Below, one piece after another: positions 10,104 to 18,727 of a stretch of 64,000 bases of DNA. The stretch is taken from assembly GCA_035384565.1 (NCBI GenBank), contig DAOOIT010000017.1, forward strand, positions 1-64,000. The letters are read 5' to 3'. Position numbers and translations under genes: made by a program. Below the pieces are notes generated by a model. It ran no database searches and was not told the DNA's origin. It saw only the letters and a program-made list of their open reading frames with translations. Source of the DNA: Planctomycetota bacterium (GTDB lineage Bacteria > Planctomycetota > PUPC01 > DSUN01). Position 1 is the first letter of the stretch; each line of letters opens with the position of its first letter.

Positions 10104-10132
10104 CCTCCCGCGGGTTTCAAACCCGCGGGAGG
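10104..10132 (+). terminator. Perfect hairpin after pgeF
   Basis: CCTCCCGCGGGTTT and its exact reverse complement, separated by one base, 28 bp after the pgeF stop. A second small hairpin (GGGCTGAAGCCC) follows. No T-run; it could also be a mobile palindrome. Confidence 0.55.
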
Positions 10133-10252
10133 TTGAAGGCACGGGCTGAAGCCCGCACAGTGAACCCGGCCCGCTATCGGAGCGCTGCTCGACAGCGGAA
10201 GGCGTGCGGCGGGCCAGGGGCAGGCATTCTTTTACATCGTTTTACAAATGCC

Positions 10253-10282
10253 TGACAACCCACGCGGCTGGCCGGGTACGAT
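10253..10282 (+). promoter_or_regulatory. Probable promoter of the HEAT/PEGA gene
   Basis: CTGACA (10253-10258) and TACGAT (10277-10282), 18-bp spacer, 33 bp before the ATG. The T-rich stretch at 10230-10250 lies just upstream. Confidence 0.5.
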
Positions 10283-10314
10283 GTACGTGGCATACGAACC
10301 CACGAGGAGGCGCC

Positions 10315-12027
10315 ATGTGCCGGACCCTCTCCGCCCTGCTCGCCCTTGCCGCCCTCGCCGTCGCCCGGGGCGGCGACGACGCGGCCGCGCCGCCCCGGCT
10401 CGAGCCCGAGAAGCTCACCGAGCTGCTCGACCAGCTCGACTCGCCCGAGGCCCCGCGCCGCTCGGCCGCTGCCGAGGCCCTCGGCAAGGCCAAGGCCGCC
10501 GCCGCCATCCCCAAACTCTACGCCATGCTCGACGACCCCGACGATGACGCCCAATGGAAGGCCACCGTCGCCCTCGGCGCCCTCGGCGAGCCGGCCATCC
10601 CCCGCCTCATTGACGGCCTGAACCTCGAGAAGGAACGCCCCCGCTGGAAGGCCGAGACCGCCCTCAAGATGATGGGCAAGGCCGCCGTGCCCGGCCTCGT
10701 CGAGGCCCTCCGAGACCGCCGCGGCCGCGTGCGCCAGAGTGCCGCCTACCTCCTCGGCGAAATCGCCGACCCCGCCGCCATCGAGCCCCTTGCCGCCTCC
10801 ATGGCCGACAAGGACGAAGACACCCGCTGGAAGGCCGCCACCTCGCTCACCAAGTTCGGCAACCAGGCCACCCGCGCCGTCCTCGAACAGCTCCAGAGCG
10901 AATCCATCGAGTGCCGCCGCTGCGCCGCCTGGGTCTTCCAGAACACCCTCGACCCCGACGCCGTGCCCAGCCTCCTCGCGGCCCTCCGCGACGCCGACGA
11001 GCAGGTGCGCTGGAAGGCCGCCATCGCCCTCCAGAAGATGGGCCCCGCCGCCAGCGACCGCCTCTTCGCCGTCCTGCGCACCAGCGGCCGCGCCGACGAG
11101 AAGAAGCTCATCGCCTGGGTCCTCGAAGGCGTGGCCGACCCGCGTGTCGCCGCCCAGTTCCGCGAGTTCCAGGCCCGCCAGGCCGTCCAAGAGCCCCAGG
11201 CCCCCCCGCGGCCGCGGCCCGCCGTCCTCCCCAAGAGCGTCGCACTCACCCTCGAGTCCGCGCCCGACAAGGCCACTGTCTTCATAGACGACAAGTACGT
11301 GGGCCTCACGCCCCTCACCGTGCCCGACCTCGTGCCCGGCCACCACTTCGTCAAGCTCACCAAGCGCGACCACCTGCCCTGGACCAAGCTCGTCGAGCTC
11401 CTCTACCCCGAGGAGAAGCTCGAGGCCCGGCTCGCCCTCAAGCCCAAGGGCACCCTCCTCATCACTTCCGAGCCCGCCCAGGCCGACGTCTATATTGATG
11501 GCGAGTACGAGGGCAAGACCCCGCTCGAGAAGAAGAACCTCGACGCCAACCCCTACTCCGTCCGCGTCGAGAAAGAGCAGTTCCTCCCCTGGGAAGGCGA
11601 GATCGAGGTCCGTGCCGGCGAGCAGGCACGGGCCCAGGCCACCCTCAAGAGCAAAGTCGAGGGCTGGTACCGCGAGCGGCTCCGGGAGAACCCCAACGAC
11701 GTCTCGGCCCACACCGAACTGGCCCACTACTGCCTCGTGCGGGGCGAGCTGGACAAGGCGGTGGCCGCCCTCGCCGCCGGCGTGGAGGTGATGGCCCACG
11801 GCGCCGACACCAGCAGCTACGGCGGCCGCCTCGCGCAGGAGATCGCCAAGGTCTGGGGCCAGGCCTTCCAGTTCGGCGGCGGTCTCCAGCTCGACGCCGT
11901 CCGCAATGCCCTTCACGCCGCCCTGCACGGCGTCTGGCAGCGAAACAAGGAGAGCAAGCCCCTCCAGCGCTTCCTTGCCGAACTCCGCCAGAGCGTGCCC
12001 GCCGACTTCACCCAGCCCCCCCGCTAG
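10315..12027 (+). CDS. Secreted HEAT-repeat and PEGA-domain protein
   Basis: 570 residues from the ATG behind GAGGAGG (10304-10310). An N-terminal signal peptide (MCRTLSALLALAALAVARG) predicts export. Residues about 30-270 are HEAT repeats with the recurring pattern DEDTRWKAATSL/DEQVRWKAAIAL. Residues about 300-430 hold two PEGA domains (ATVFIDDKYVGLTPL and ADVYIDGEYEGKTPL), surface-layer-like beta modules. The C-terminal 130 residues look like TPR helices. Probably an envelope scaffold protein. Its TAG stop is formed by the TA flank and first base of the MITE-like element that follows. Confidence 0.85.
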   Translation: MCRTLSALLALAALAVARGGDDAAAPPRLEPEKLTELLDQLDSPEAPRRSAAAEALGKAKAAAAIPKLYAMLDDPDDDAQWKATVALGALGEPAIPRLIDGLNLEKERPRWKAETALKMMGKAAVPGLVEALRDRRGRVRQSAAYLLGEIADPAAIEPLAASMADKDEDTRWKAATSLTKFGNQATRAVLEQLQSESIECRRCAAWVFQNTLDPDAVPSLLAALRDADEQVRWKAAIALQKMGPAASDRLFAVLRTSGRADEKKLIAWVLEGVADPRVAAQFREFQARQAVQEPQAPPRPRPAVLPKSVALTLESAPDKATVFIDDKYVGLTPLTVPDLVPGHHFVKLTKRDHLPWTKLVELLYPEEKLEARLALKPKGTLLITSEPAQADVYIDGEYEGKTPLEKKNLDANPYSVRVEKEQFLPWEGEIEVRAGEQARAQATLKSKVEGWYRERLRENPNDVSAHTELAHYCLVRGELDKAVAALAAGVEVMAHGADTSSYGGRLAQEIAKVWGQAFQFGGGLQLDAVRNALHAALHGVWQRNKESKPLQRFLAELRQSVPADFTQPPR

Positions 12028-12306
12028 GAGCCTGTCCAAGAATCCCCGTGGGCTGCGTTGCCGGCGCCAGCGGGGCGGATGCAAGGCGCGGCTCCGCAGG
12101 CGATGCTACGGAGCGCATCGCTGAGGAGACGCAACGCGGCAGGCGCTCCGCTGCCGCCGCAACCCGAAGGGACGCCGCGACTTCTGGCCGCAGGCGTTGT
12201 CGCACGTCGTCAGCGATGCTCTCCGTTGCATCGCCTCCTCCGTGCTCCTAGCCTGCGGCCAGAATCGCGGGCGTCGCAGCCCCACGCGGATTCTTGGACA
12301 GGCTCC
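12027..12306. mobile_element. TA-flanked MITE-like element, complete copy A (280 bp)
   Basis: Terminal inverted repeats begin GGAGCCTGTCCAAGAATCC and end with the reverse complement; each end is flanked by TA inside CTAG (12025-12026, 12307-12308). The interior is nearly identical to copy B (35489-35766) and is itself palindromic, for example TCTGGCCGCAGGC against GCCTGCGGCCAGA. No coding capacity. TA flanks suggest mobilisation by an IS630/Tc1-type transposase elsewhere (inference). The left end supplies the stop codon of the preceding gene. Confidence 0.85.
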
Positions 12307-12391
12307 TAGTCCCGCCCCGAGCCGAACCCCCCTCCAGCCCCACGCGGCTTCTCGTCCTTCGTGCGTGCCGAACGATCGGGGCGGGGCCATC

Positions 12392-12573
12392 GGGTGTGGG
12401 CCATTTCTGTAGGTAGCTTCTGCTGCGGATTCTCGTAGCGACAAGCGTCCCGCTTGTCGAACGAATGAAGAGAGCCGCAAGCGGGACGCCCGCGGCTACC
12501 TCTGCCGCGGGCCTTCCCCTGTTGTTCCGGGGATTCTCGCATCAGAGACCACCTACAATTCCGGCCCGCACCC
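12392..12573. repeat. GGGTGTGGGCC-type palindromic repeat
   Basis: Begins GGGTGTGGGCCATTTCTGTAGG and ends CCTACAATTCCGGCCCGCACCC, imperfect inverted ends. The interior matches 33930-34073, including the shared TAGCGAC(A/G)AGCGTCCCGCTTGTCGAACG segment (its parts pair as hairpins). It fills most of the space before the flavodoxin promoter. Confidence 0.75.
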
Positions 12574-12589
12574 GGGGCCATCATTCGGC

Positions 12590-12619
12590 TTGACACCATG
12601 CGGCGCGCTCTGTGATAAT
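12590..12619 (+). promoter_or_regulatory. Promoter of the flavodoxin-SPOR operon
   Basis: TTGACA (12590-12595) with TGATAA or GATAAT at 12613-12619, spacer 17 or 18 bp, 50 bp before the flavodoxin ATG. Confidence 0.7.
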
Positions 12620-12668
12620 AGGAAGAGACAGCCGCCGCAGCCGCGGCCGGCTGAGAAAGGACGCCCGA

Positions 12669-13148
12669 ATGGCCAAGATGCTTATCACGTACCACTCTCG
12701 CGGTGGGAACACGAAGAAGATGGCGGAGTTGATCCAGGCCGGCGCTCAGGCCCTGAATGGCCTGGAGGTGGACCTCAAGCCGATCACCTGCGTGACGGCG
12801 AACGAGTTGAACGGCTACGATGCTGTGGTGATCGGCTCGCCGACTTACTACGGCCTGCCCGCCTCGGAGGTCAAGAAGCTGCTCGACGAGAGCGTGGCCC
12901 TGCACGGCCAGCTCGAGGGCAAGGTGGGCGGGGCCTTCGCGTCGTCGGCGAACGTCGGCGGCGGCAACGAGACCACGATCCTGGCGATCCTCCAGGCCCT
13001 GCTCATCCACGGCATGGTCGTGCCCGGGGTGCCCGCGGGCGACCACTATGGGCCGGTGGCCATCGGCTCGCCCGACCGTCGCGCCAGCGCCCAGTGCAGG
13101 GAGTATGGCAAGCGCCTGGCCACGCTGACCAAGAGGCTTCATGGCTAG
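12669..13148 (+). CDS. Flavodoxin-family protein (WrbA/NAD(P)H-quinone reductase-like)
   Basis: 159 residues from the ATG behind GAAAGGA. The fold pattern of a short-chain flavodoxin is visible: MAKMLITYHSRGGNTKKMAELI provides the FMN phosphate loop (residues 7-15), GSPTYYGLPASEVK near residue 58 contacts the flavin, and GGAFASSANVGGGNETT near 90 matches the WrbA/flavodoxin core. A cytoplasmic FMN redox protein or quinone reductase is likely; the substrate is unknown. The last 8 bases overlap the start of the SPOR lipoprotein gene, so the two are translated together. Confidence 0.88.
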   Translation: MAKMLITYHSRGGNTKKMAELIQAGAQALNGLEVDLKPITCVTANELNGYDAVVIGSPTYYGLPASEVKKLLDESVALHGQLEGKVGGAFASSANVGGGNETTILAILQALLIHGMVVPGVPAGDHYGPVAIGSPDRRASAQCREYGKRLATLTKRLHG

Positions 13149-13980
13149 GACCGGCATTCCTCACGCCTCGCTCTGGCGGGCCGCCGCGGCCGCGGCGCTC
13201 CTGGCGCTCGCGCCGCTGTTTCCCGGTTGCTCGTGCGTGCCACGGCCCCGCGAGGACGCCCGCTTCCGCGAGGGGATGCGCCTGTTCCTCGTCGGCCAGT
13301 ACGGGCCGGCGGCGCCGCTGCTGCGCGACTTCGTGCGCGAGCAGCCCTCGAGCCCGCGGGCCGCCGAGGCCCACTACGCGCTGGGCGGCATCGCGCTTCA
13401 TCAAGGGCAGGCCCACGAGGCCCAGGCGCGCTTCCGCGAGTGCCTGCGCTCGGCGCCCGCCCCGAACCTGGCGGCCGGAGCGGCCGTGGGGCTGGCCCGC
13501 TGCCACTTCCAGAGCGGCGCCTACGCCGAATGCCAGGCCGCCTGCCTGGACATCCTGCGAAAGGACCCCGCGACGCCGCGCGCCGACGAGGTGCTCTTCC
13601 TGCTCGGCGAGGCCTGCGAGCGGCTGGGCCGGGGCACGGAGGCGCGAGGCTACTTCCGCCGCGTGGCCGACGAGTTCCGCTCCAGCCCCTGGGCCGCGCG
13701 GGCCGAGGCCCGCCTCGGCGGCGCGAGCGCGGCGCTGCCGCCGGCGAGCCCCAGCGGCAGCTTCTACGTTCAGGTGGCCGCGCTGAGCTCCTCGGCCAGC
13801 GCCGCCGAGCACGCGCGCCTGCTGGCCGAGCGCGGCTACCCGGCCGCCGTCTCCACCGCCCCCTCGCGCTCGGGCGACCTGTTCGTCGTCCGCGCCGGCC
13901 CCTATGCCTCGCGGGCCGACGCCGAGCGCGTGGCCGCGAAGCTCAAGGCCGAAGGCTTCGACGTGCTCGTCAAGCCCTGA
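13141..13980 (+). CDS. TPR lipoprotein with C-terminal SPOR domain
   Basis: 279 residues. A lipoprotein signal ends at LFPGC (Cys about residue 29), predicting an envelope lipoprotein. Residues about 40-190 are TPR repeats in the YbgF/BamD style (FREGMRLFLVGQYGPAAPLL, DEVLFLLGEACERLGRG). After a Pro/Ser linker, residues about 203-279 form a SPOR domain (SGSFYVQVAALSSSASAAEH, FVVRAGPYASRADAE). SPOR domains bind peptidoglycan strands stripped of stem peptides, typically at division sites. The gene overlaps the flavodoxin gene by 8 bp and fits the nearby cell-wall genes. Confidence 0.9.
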   Translation: MARTGIPHASLWRAAAAAALLALAPLFPGCSCVPRPREDARFREGMRLFLVGQYGPAAPLLRDFVREQPSSPRAAEAHYALGGIALHQGQAHEAQARFRECLRSAPAPNLAAGAAVGLARCHFQSGAYAECQAACLDILRKDPATPRADEVLFLLGEACERLGRGTEARGYFRRVADEFRSSPWAARAEARLGGASAALPPASPSGSFYVQVAALSSSASAAEHARLLAERGYPAAVSTAPSRSGDLFVVRAGPYASRADAERVAAKLKAEGFDVLVKP

Positions 13981-13992
13981 GGCCGCCCGCGG

Positions 13993-14021
13993 TTGACTTC
14001 GCCCCAGGCGGGCGGTATATT
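13993..14021 (+). promoter_or_regulatory. Promoter of the trpG-pyrF operon
   Basis: TTGACT (13993-13998) and TATATT (14016-14021), exactly 17 bp apart, 13 bp after the previous stop. Expected start of transcription near 14028. Confidence 0.75.
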
Positions 14022-14079
14022 GCTCCGGGCCGGACGAGACGGGGCGGACCTTCGGTCCCCCCTCGAGGAGTCAGTGGCC

Positions 14080-14643
14080 GTGGTGGTGATGATTGACAAC
14101 TATGACTCCTTCACCTACAACGTCGTGCAGTGCATCGGCAGCATGGGCGCGGTGGTGGAGGTGTTCCGCAACGACAAGGTCACGCTCGACGAGATCGAGC
14201 GGCGGCGGCCCACCCACATCATCATCTCGCCCGGGCCCTGCACGCCGCGCGAGGCGGGCATCTCGAACGACGTGATCCTGCACTTCGCCGGCCGGGTGCC
14301 GCTGCTGGGCGTGTGCCTGGGCCACCAGTGCATCGGCCACGCCTTCGGCGGCGACGTGGTGCGCGCCGGCCGCCTGATGCACGGCAAGACCTCGATGATC
14401 CACCACGACGGCCAGGGGGTTTTCCAGGGCCTGGCCAACCCCTTCGAGGCCACACGCTACCACTCGCTGGTCGTGCGCGAGGACACGCTGCCCGCGTGCC
14501 TGGTCGCCACCGCCCACACCGCGGAGGGCGAACTCATGGGCCTCCGCCACCGCGAGTTCCCGCTCGAGGGCGTGCAGTTCCACCCCGAGTCGTTTCTGAC
14601 CACCGAGGGGCCGAAGCTGCTGCGGAATTTCCTGGCGATGTGA
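14080..14643 (+). CDS. trpG: Glutamine amidotransferase of anthranilate/aminodeoxychorismate synthase
   Basis: 187 residues. TrpG/PabA supplies ammonia from glutamine to chorismate-using synthases of tryptophan or folate synthesis. Motifs: IDNYDSFTYN at the N-terminus, ISPGPCTP near residue 48, the nucleophile loop LGVCLGHQCIGHAFGG near 78-93, and VQFHPES with catalytic His-Glu near 165. GTG 14080 is nine bases after GAGGAG and gives the classic MVMIDNYDSF start; GTG 14074 and ATG 14089 are alternatives. No trpE or pabB is adjacent; pyrF follows 22 bp later, a pairing I cannot explain. Confidence 0.93.
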   Translation: MVVMIDNYDSFTYNVVQCIGSMGAVVEVFRNDKVTLDEIERRRPTHIIISPGPCTPREAGISNDVILHFAGRVPLLGVCLGHQCIGHAFGGDVVRAGRLMHGKTSMIHHDGQGVFQGLANPFEATRYHSLVVREDTLPACLVATAHTAEGELMGLRHREFPLEGVQFHPESFLTTEGPKLLRNFLAM

Positions 14644-14665
14644 CGCATCCTGGCAGGAGGATCGG

Positions 14666-15601
14666 ATGGCCCACTTCGCGGACCGGCTCGCCGAGGCGGT
14701 GGAGGCCAAGGGCAACCCGTGCTGTGTGGGGCTGGACCCGCTGCTGGAGGCCATCCCGGCGCCGCTGCGCGAGGAGGCGGCCGGCGCGCCCCCGCTCACC
14801 TGCGAGGCGGCGGCCAACGTGCTCCGGGCCTTCTCCTGCGCCACGATTGACATCGTGGCGCCCAAGGTGCCCGCCGTGAAGGTCCAGGCCGCCTTCTACG
14901 AGCGCTTCGGGCCGCCCGGCTACCAGGCTTATGTGGACACGGTGGCCCACGCCAAGCGCCGGGGGCTGATCGTCATCGCTGACGTCAAGCGCGGCGACAT
15001 CGGGTCCACCTCCGCCGCCTACGCGGAGGCCCACCTGGGCGGCACGACGGTGGACGGCGCGGAGCTCTTCGACCTGGGCGCCGACGCCTGCACGATCAAC
15101 CCCTACTTCGGCGAGGACGGCATCGAGCCGTTCGTGCGCCAGGCCGTGCGCCGCGACCGCGGGGTGTTCGTGCTCGTGCGCACCACCAACCCCGGCGCCG
15201 ACCGCATCCAGAACCTCTCGTGCAAGGGCGTGCCCTTCTTCATGCGCATCGGCGCGCTCGTGCACGAGTGGGGCCGCCAGCACGTGGGCCGCTCGGGCTA
15301 CAGTTGCGTCGGCGCCGTCGTCGCCGGCACGCAGCCCATAGACGCCGAGAAGCTCCGCCGCCTGATGCCCCAGGCCTACTTCCTCGTGCCCGGCTTCGGC
15401 GCGCAGGGGGCCGGGCCGGCCGAAGTCGTCCGCGCCTTCGACGCCCGGGGCCGCGGCGCCATCGTGAGCGCGTCGCGCAGCGTGCTCTTCGCCCACTCCC
15501 GCGCGCCCTACGACCGCCAGTTCGGGCCCACGCACTGGCGCGAGGCGGTGGCCCTGGCCACCGACGCGATGATCGCCCAGGTGCGCACGGCGATCGGCTA
15601 G
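14666..15601 (+). CDS. pyrF: Orotidine 5'-phosphate decarboxylase, type 2
   Basis: 311 residues, the longer PyrF form found in actinobacteria and PVC bacteria. It converts OMP to UMP, the last step of pyrimidine synthesis. The catalytic motif is DVKRGDIGSTSAAYA near residues 106-120; the N-terminal CVGLDPLLE and the phosphate-binding FLVPGFGAQGAG near 239-250 also fit. A GGCAGGAGGA ribosome site precedes the ATG. Probably co-transcribed with trpG from the promoter at 13993. Confidence 0.96.
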   Translation: MAHFADRLAEAVEAKGNPCCVGLDPLLEAIPAPLREEAAGAPPLTCEAAANVLRAFSCATIDIVAPKVPAVKVQAAFYERFGPPGYQAYVDTVAHAKRRGLIVIADVKRGDIGSTSAAYAEAHLGGTTVDGAELFDLGADACTINPYFGEDGIEPFVRQAVRRDRGVFVLVRTTNPGADRIQNLSCKGVPFFMRIGALVHEWGRQHVGRSGYSCVGAVVAGTQPIDAEKLRRLMPQAYFLVPGFGAQGAGPAEVVRAFDARGRGAIVSASRSVLFAHSRAPYDRQFGPTHWREAVALATDAMIAQVRTAIG

Positions 15602-15626
15602 CCCGACGGGATGCCTGAGACCTCCG

Positions 15627-16844
15627 ATGCGAGCCCCGCGCCCTGCTCTCCTCCTTGCGGCCTCGCTGATGTCCGCGATCGCCTCCGCGGCCGCGCCGCC
15701 GCCCCGCGAGCCCCAGGCCCCCTACACCCGGGCCATGGACACCATCGAGATCACTGCGCCCGAGGCGCCCGTGACGCTGGCCGGCACCGTGCTCGGCACG
15801 GTGAAGAGGGGCCAGTGGTTCGGCGTGCGCGAGCGCAAGGAGGACCTGCTGGCCATCCAGTTCTTCGGCGGCCGCAACCTGCGCCAGGGCTGGGTGCGCG
15901 CCGCCGACGCCCGCGTGCTGGCCGACGGCGATGTGGACCTGGCCGCCCAAGCCCTGGAGCTGGCGCGCGAGTTCGACCCCGCGGTGGACGTGAAGGCCCT
16001 GCGCGCCGAGGTGGACGCCCTGGCGGCCCGCGTGGCCCGGGCCGCGGCCGAGGGCGCCGCGCCGCGCGACAAGGCCCTCCGCATCAGCCTCCAGCTCTTC
16101 GGCACCGAGGGCTTCCGCTACGACGTGACGCCCCGCACCCTCGACCGCGTGCTCCGCGAGCGCCGCGGCAACTGCCTCGGCCTCTCGCTCCTCTACCTGT
16201 GCGCCGCCGAGAAGCTCGGCATGGCCTTCCACATGCTCCCCTTCCCCGGCCACGCCCTCATCCGCTACGACGACGGCCAGGAGCAGTTCAACGTCGAGCC
16301 CAGCATGGGCGGCATGGTCTTCCGCGACGAGGCCTACATGCTGCGCCGCTACGGCCAGCCGCAGGGCATCGGCTGGACCCTCCTCTCGAAGCCCCAGACG
16401 ATGACCATGCTGCTCGCCGACGTGGGCGGCATGCTCGGCGACCACAAGCGCACGGCCGAGGCCACCCGCTGCTTCACGCGCGCCATCGAGGTCAACCCCC
16501 GCTACGAAGGCGCCTACTACAACTGGGGCACCGCGCTCGCCGCCCAGGGCCAGCACGCCCTCGCCTGCGACAAGTTCGCCCGAGCCACCCAGCTCCGCCC
16601 CGGGTTTCTGGACGCCTACAACAACTGGGGCACCTCGCTCGTCCAGCTCGGCGAGCTGCGCTGGGCCTGCGACAAGTTCGCCGCCGCGGCCCGGCTCGAC
16701 CCCACGTCGCCCACGCCCCTCTACAACTGGGGCATGACTCTGCTCCGCCTCGGCCAACGCGACGAGGCCATCGCCAAACTCGCCCAGGCCATCGAGCTCC
16801 AGCCCAGCCTCAAGAAGCTCGTGGACGACGCCCTGGCCCAGTAA
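15627..16844 (+). CDS. Secreted protein with transglutaminase-like domain and TPR repeats
   Basis: 405 residues with a signal peptide (MRAPRPALLLAASLMSAIASA). Residues about 35-100 may be an SH3-like module. The middle part has RRGNCLGLSLLY with Cys183 and PGHAL with His209, the arrangement of the SirB1/transglutaminase-like cysteine-protease fold. Residues about 275-400 hold three to four TPR repeats with the repeated phrase YNWG(T/M). It probably acts in the periplasm; the substrate is unknown. Starts 25 bp after pyrF and lies 16 bp before the sialidase-like gene. Confidence 0.82.
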   Translation: MRAPRPALLLAASLMSAIASAAAPPPREPQAPYTRAMDTIEITAPEAPVTLAGTVLGTVKRGQWFGVRERKEDLLAIQFFGGRNLRQGWVRAADARVLADGDVDLAAQALELAREFDPAVDVKALRAEVDALAARVARAAAEGAAPRDKALRISLQLFGTEGFRYDVTPRTLDRVLRERRGNCLGLSLLYLCAAEKLGMAFHMLPFPGHALIRYDDGQEQFNVEPSMGGMVFRDEAYMLRRYGQPQGIGWTLLSKPQTMTMLLADVGGMLGDHKRTAEATRCFTRAIEVNPRYEGAYYNWGTALAAQGQHALACDKFARATQLRPGFLDAYNNWGTSLVQLGELRWACDKFAAAARLDPTSPTPLYNWGMTLLRLGQRDEAIAKLAQAIELQPSLKKLVDDALAQ

Positions 16845-16860
16845 CCCGGAGACCGCGCCG

Positions 16861-17970
16861 ATGGTCCTGCACGTCCCGCTCGCCGCGCTCCTGTGCCTCG
16901 CCGCGCCCGAACCCGCCAAGCCCAAGGAGGCCCCCGTGACCCGCATCCAGCTCCTGCCGCCCGGCCCCGGCAACCCCCGCAACTCCGAGGGCGACTTCGT
17001 CCAGCTCCAGGACGGCCGCCTGCTCTTCGTCTACACCCGTTTCACCGGCGGCGGGGCCGACAACGCCGCCGCGGTCCTCGCCAGCCGCGTCTCCGCCGAC
17101 GGCGGCCTCACCTGGTCGAGGGACGACGTGCTCGTCGTGCCCAACGAGGGCAGGGAAAACGTGATGAGCGTCTCGCTCCTCCGCCTCAAGTCCGGCCCGA
17201 TCGCGCTCTTCTACCTGCGCAAGAACGGCTGGGACGACTGCCGCCCCTACCTCCGCCTCTCCACCGACGAGGCGAAGACCTGGAGCGAACCACGCCTGTG
17301 CATCGAGCCGGGCGGCTACTACGTGGTGAACAACGACCGCGTGGTGCAACTCCGCAGCGGTCGGCTCATCATCCCCGCCTCGCAGCACAACCAGCCCGGC
17401 GGCAAATACTCCTCGCACGGCACCATGGTGTGCTACCTCTCCGACGACGAGGGCCAGACCTGGCGCCCCAGCACCAGCCGGCTCACAGGGGAGACCGACA
17501 AGGGCCGCGTGATGCTCCAGGAGCCCGGCGTCATCGAGCTCAGGGACGGCCGCCTGCTGATGTTCATGCGCACCAACGCCGGCTGCCAGTTCCGCTCGTT
17601 CTCGAAGGACGGCGGCGACACCTGGTCGCCGGCCGAACCGTCCAACCTCATCTCGCCGCTCTCGCCCGCCTCCATCGAGCGCATCCCCAAGACCGGCGAC
17701 CTGCTCGCCGTGTGGAACAACCACGAGAAGATAGACGCGGCCCGCCGCGGCAAGCGCACGCCCTTCAACGCCGCCATCTCGCGCGACGAGGGCCAGACCT
17801 GGGAGCACGTGAAGACCCTCGAGGACGACCCCGGCGGCTGGTACTGCTACACCGCCATCGAGTTCGTGGGCGACCGCGTGGTCCTCGGCCACTGCGCCGG
17901 CCAGCAGAAGACCGGCGGACTCAACCTCACGCAGATCACGCTTTTCCCCGTGGATTGGCTCTACGAATGA
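16861..17970 (+). CDS. Sialidase-like (BNR/Asp-box) six-bladed propeller protein
   Basis: 369 residues with a short signal-like N-terminus. Five Asp-box motifs are spaced along the chain: SADGGLTWS, STDEAKTWS, SDDEGQTWR, SKDGGDTWS and SRDEGQTWE, as in the sialidase superfamily (GH33 and exo-alpha-sialidase-like proteins). The central YYVVNNDRVVQLRSGRLI fits that family. Many PVC genomes hold such proteins with unknown glycan targets, so true sialidase activity is not assured. The stop overlaps the next ATG (ATGA at 17967-17970), showing translational coupling. Confidence 0.85.
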   Translation: MVLHVPLAALLCLAAPEPAKPKEAPVTRIQLLPPGPGNPRNSEGDFVQLQDGRLLFVYTRFTGGGADNAAAVLASRVSADGGLTWSRDDVLVVPNEGRENVMSVSLLRLKSGPIALFYLRKNGWDDCRPYLRLSTDEAKTWSEPRLCIEPGGYYVVNNDRVVQLRSGRLIIPASQHNQPGGKYSSHGTMVCYLSDDEGQTWRPSTSRLTGETDKGRVMLQEPGVIELRDGRLLMFMRTNAGCQFRSFSKDGGDTWSPAEPSNLISPLSPASIERIPKTGDLLAVWNNHEKIDAARRGKRTPFNAAISRDEGQTWEHVKTLEDDPGGWYCYTAIEFVGDRVVLGHCAGQQKTGGLNLTQITLFPVDWLYE

Positions 17971-18704
17971 CACACGCGGCACGACCGAAGGCCTGGCTCG
18001 CCTGGAGCAGCGGCAAGGACGCTGCCTGGGCGCTGCACGCTGTGGGCGGGACGTCCTCATCCCGCGTGTCGCGGCGTGGGGACACGCCGCCCACAATGAC
18101 GGAGGAGATCGAGGTCATCGGCCTCCTCACCACGATCACTGCGCCGTACGACCGCGTGTCCATGCACGGCGTGCGACGCGAACTCGTCGAGGCCCAGGCT
18201 CGCGCAGCCGGGCTGCCGCTGCACAAGGTGCTCATCCCCGCGCCCTGCTCCAACGAGACCTACGAGGCCGCCATGGCCGAGGCGATGGCGACCGCGAAGT
18301 CGCTCGGCGTGAGCCGCATGGTCTTCGGCGACTTGTTTCTGGAGGATGTGCGCCGCTACCGCGAGGAGAAGCTCGCCCCCACGGGCATCCAGCCCGTCTT
18401 CCCCCTCTGGGGCCTCGACACGCGCGCTCTCGCCCGCGAGATGATCGCAGCGGGCCTTCGCGCCTACGTCACCTGCCTCGACCCGCGCAAGCTGCCCCGC
18501 GAGCTGGCCGGGCGGCCCTTCGACCAGGCATTCCTCGACGCCCTGCCCGACGGCGTGGACCCCTGTGCCGAGCGGGGCGAGTTCCACACCTTCGCCTGCG
18601 CCGGCCCCATGTTCGCTCAGCCTATTCCCGTGCGCGTCGGCGAAACCGTCGAGCGCGAGGGCTTCGTCTTCGCCGACCTGATCCACGGTGCCAGCGAATC
18701 GTGA
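17967..18704 (+). CDS. Dph6-like ATP pyrophosphatase (diphthine-ammonia-ligase family)
   Basis: 245 residues. PP-loop motif WSSGKDAAWAL at about residues 12-22 binds ATP; HGVRRELVEAQA, GDLFLEDVRRYRE and CGE-like CAERGEFHTFACAGPMF match the MJ0570/Dph6-related family of bacteria. The bacterial function is not settled (amide ligation is suggested by homology). A palindromic element, 18041-18095, is inserted in frame and encodes about 18 extra residues (GTSSSRVSRRGDTPPT) between the PP-loop helix and the EIEVIGLLTT strand, where relatives have a short turn. The frame stays open through it. Confidence 0.87.
   Translation: MTHAARPKAWLAWSSGKDAAWALHAVGGTSSSRVSRRGDTPPTMTEEIEVIGLLTTITAPYDRVSMHGVRRELVEAQARAAGLPLHKVLIPAPCSNETYEAAMAEAMATAKSLGVSRMVFGDLFLEDVRRYREEKLAPTGIQPVFPLWGLDTRALAREMIAAGLRAYVTCLDPRKLPRELAGRPFDQAFLDALPDGVDPCAERGEFHTFACAGPMFAQPIPVRVGETVEREGFVFADLIHGASES
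18041..18095. repeat. TGTGGGCGG palindrome inserted inside a coding sequence
   Basis: TGTGGGCGG (18041-18049) and CCGCCCACA (18087-18095) are perfect inverted ends around nested inner hairpins. The same element, 56 bp, is intergenic at 57683-57738, and a degenerate copy is at 29604-29665. Here it lies in the Dph6-like gene without breaking the frame, comparable in principle to Rickettsia palindromic elements. Confidence 0.85.
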
Positions 18705-18727
18705 GGGCGCAAGTGTCCCGCGCGAGA

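Noticed and set aside
12040..12300. Small proteins in both strands of the MITE-like element
   Set aside because: Frames differ between copies A and B and only reflect the palindromic DNA.
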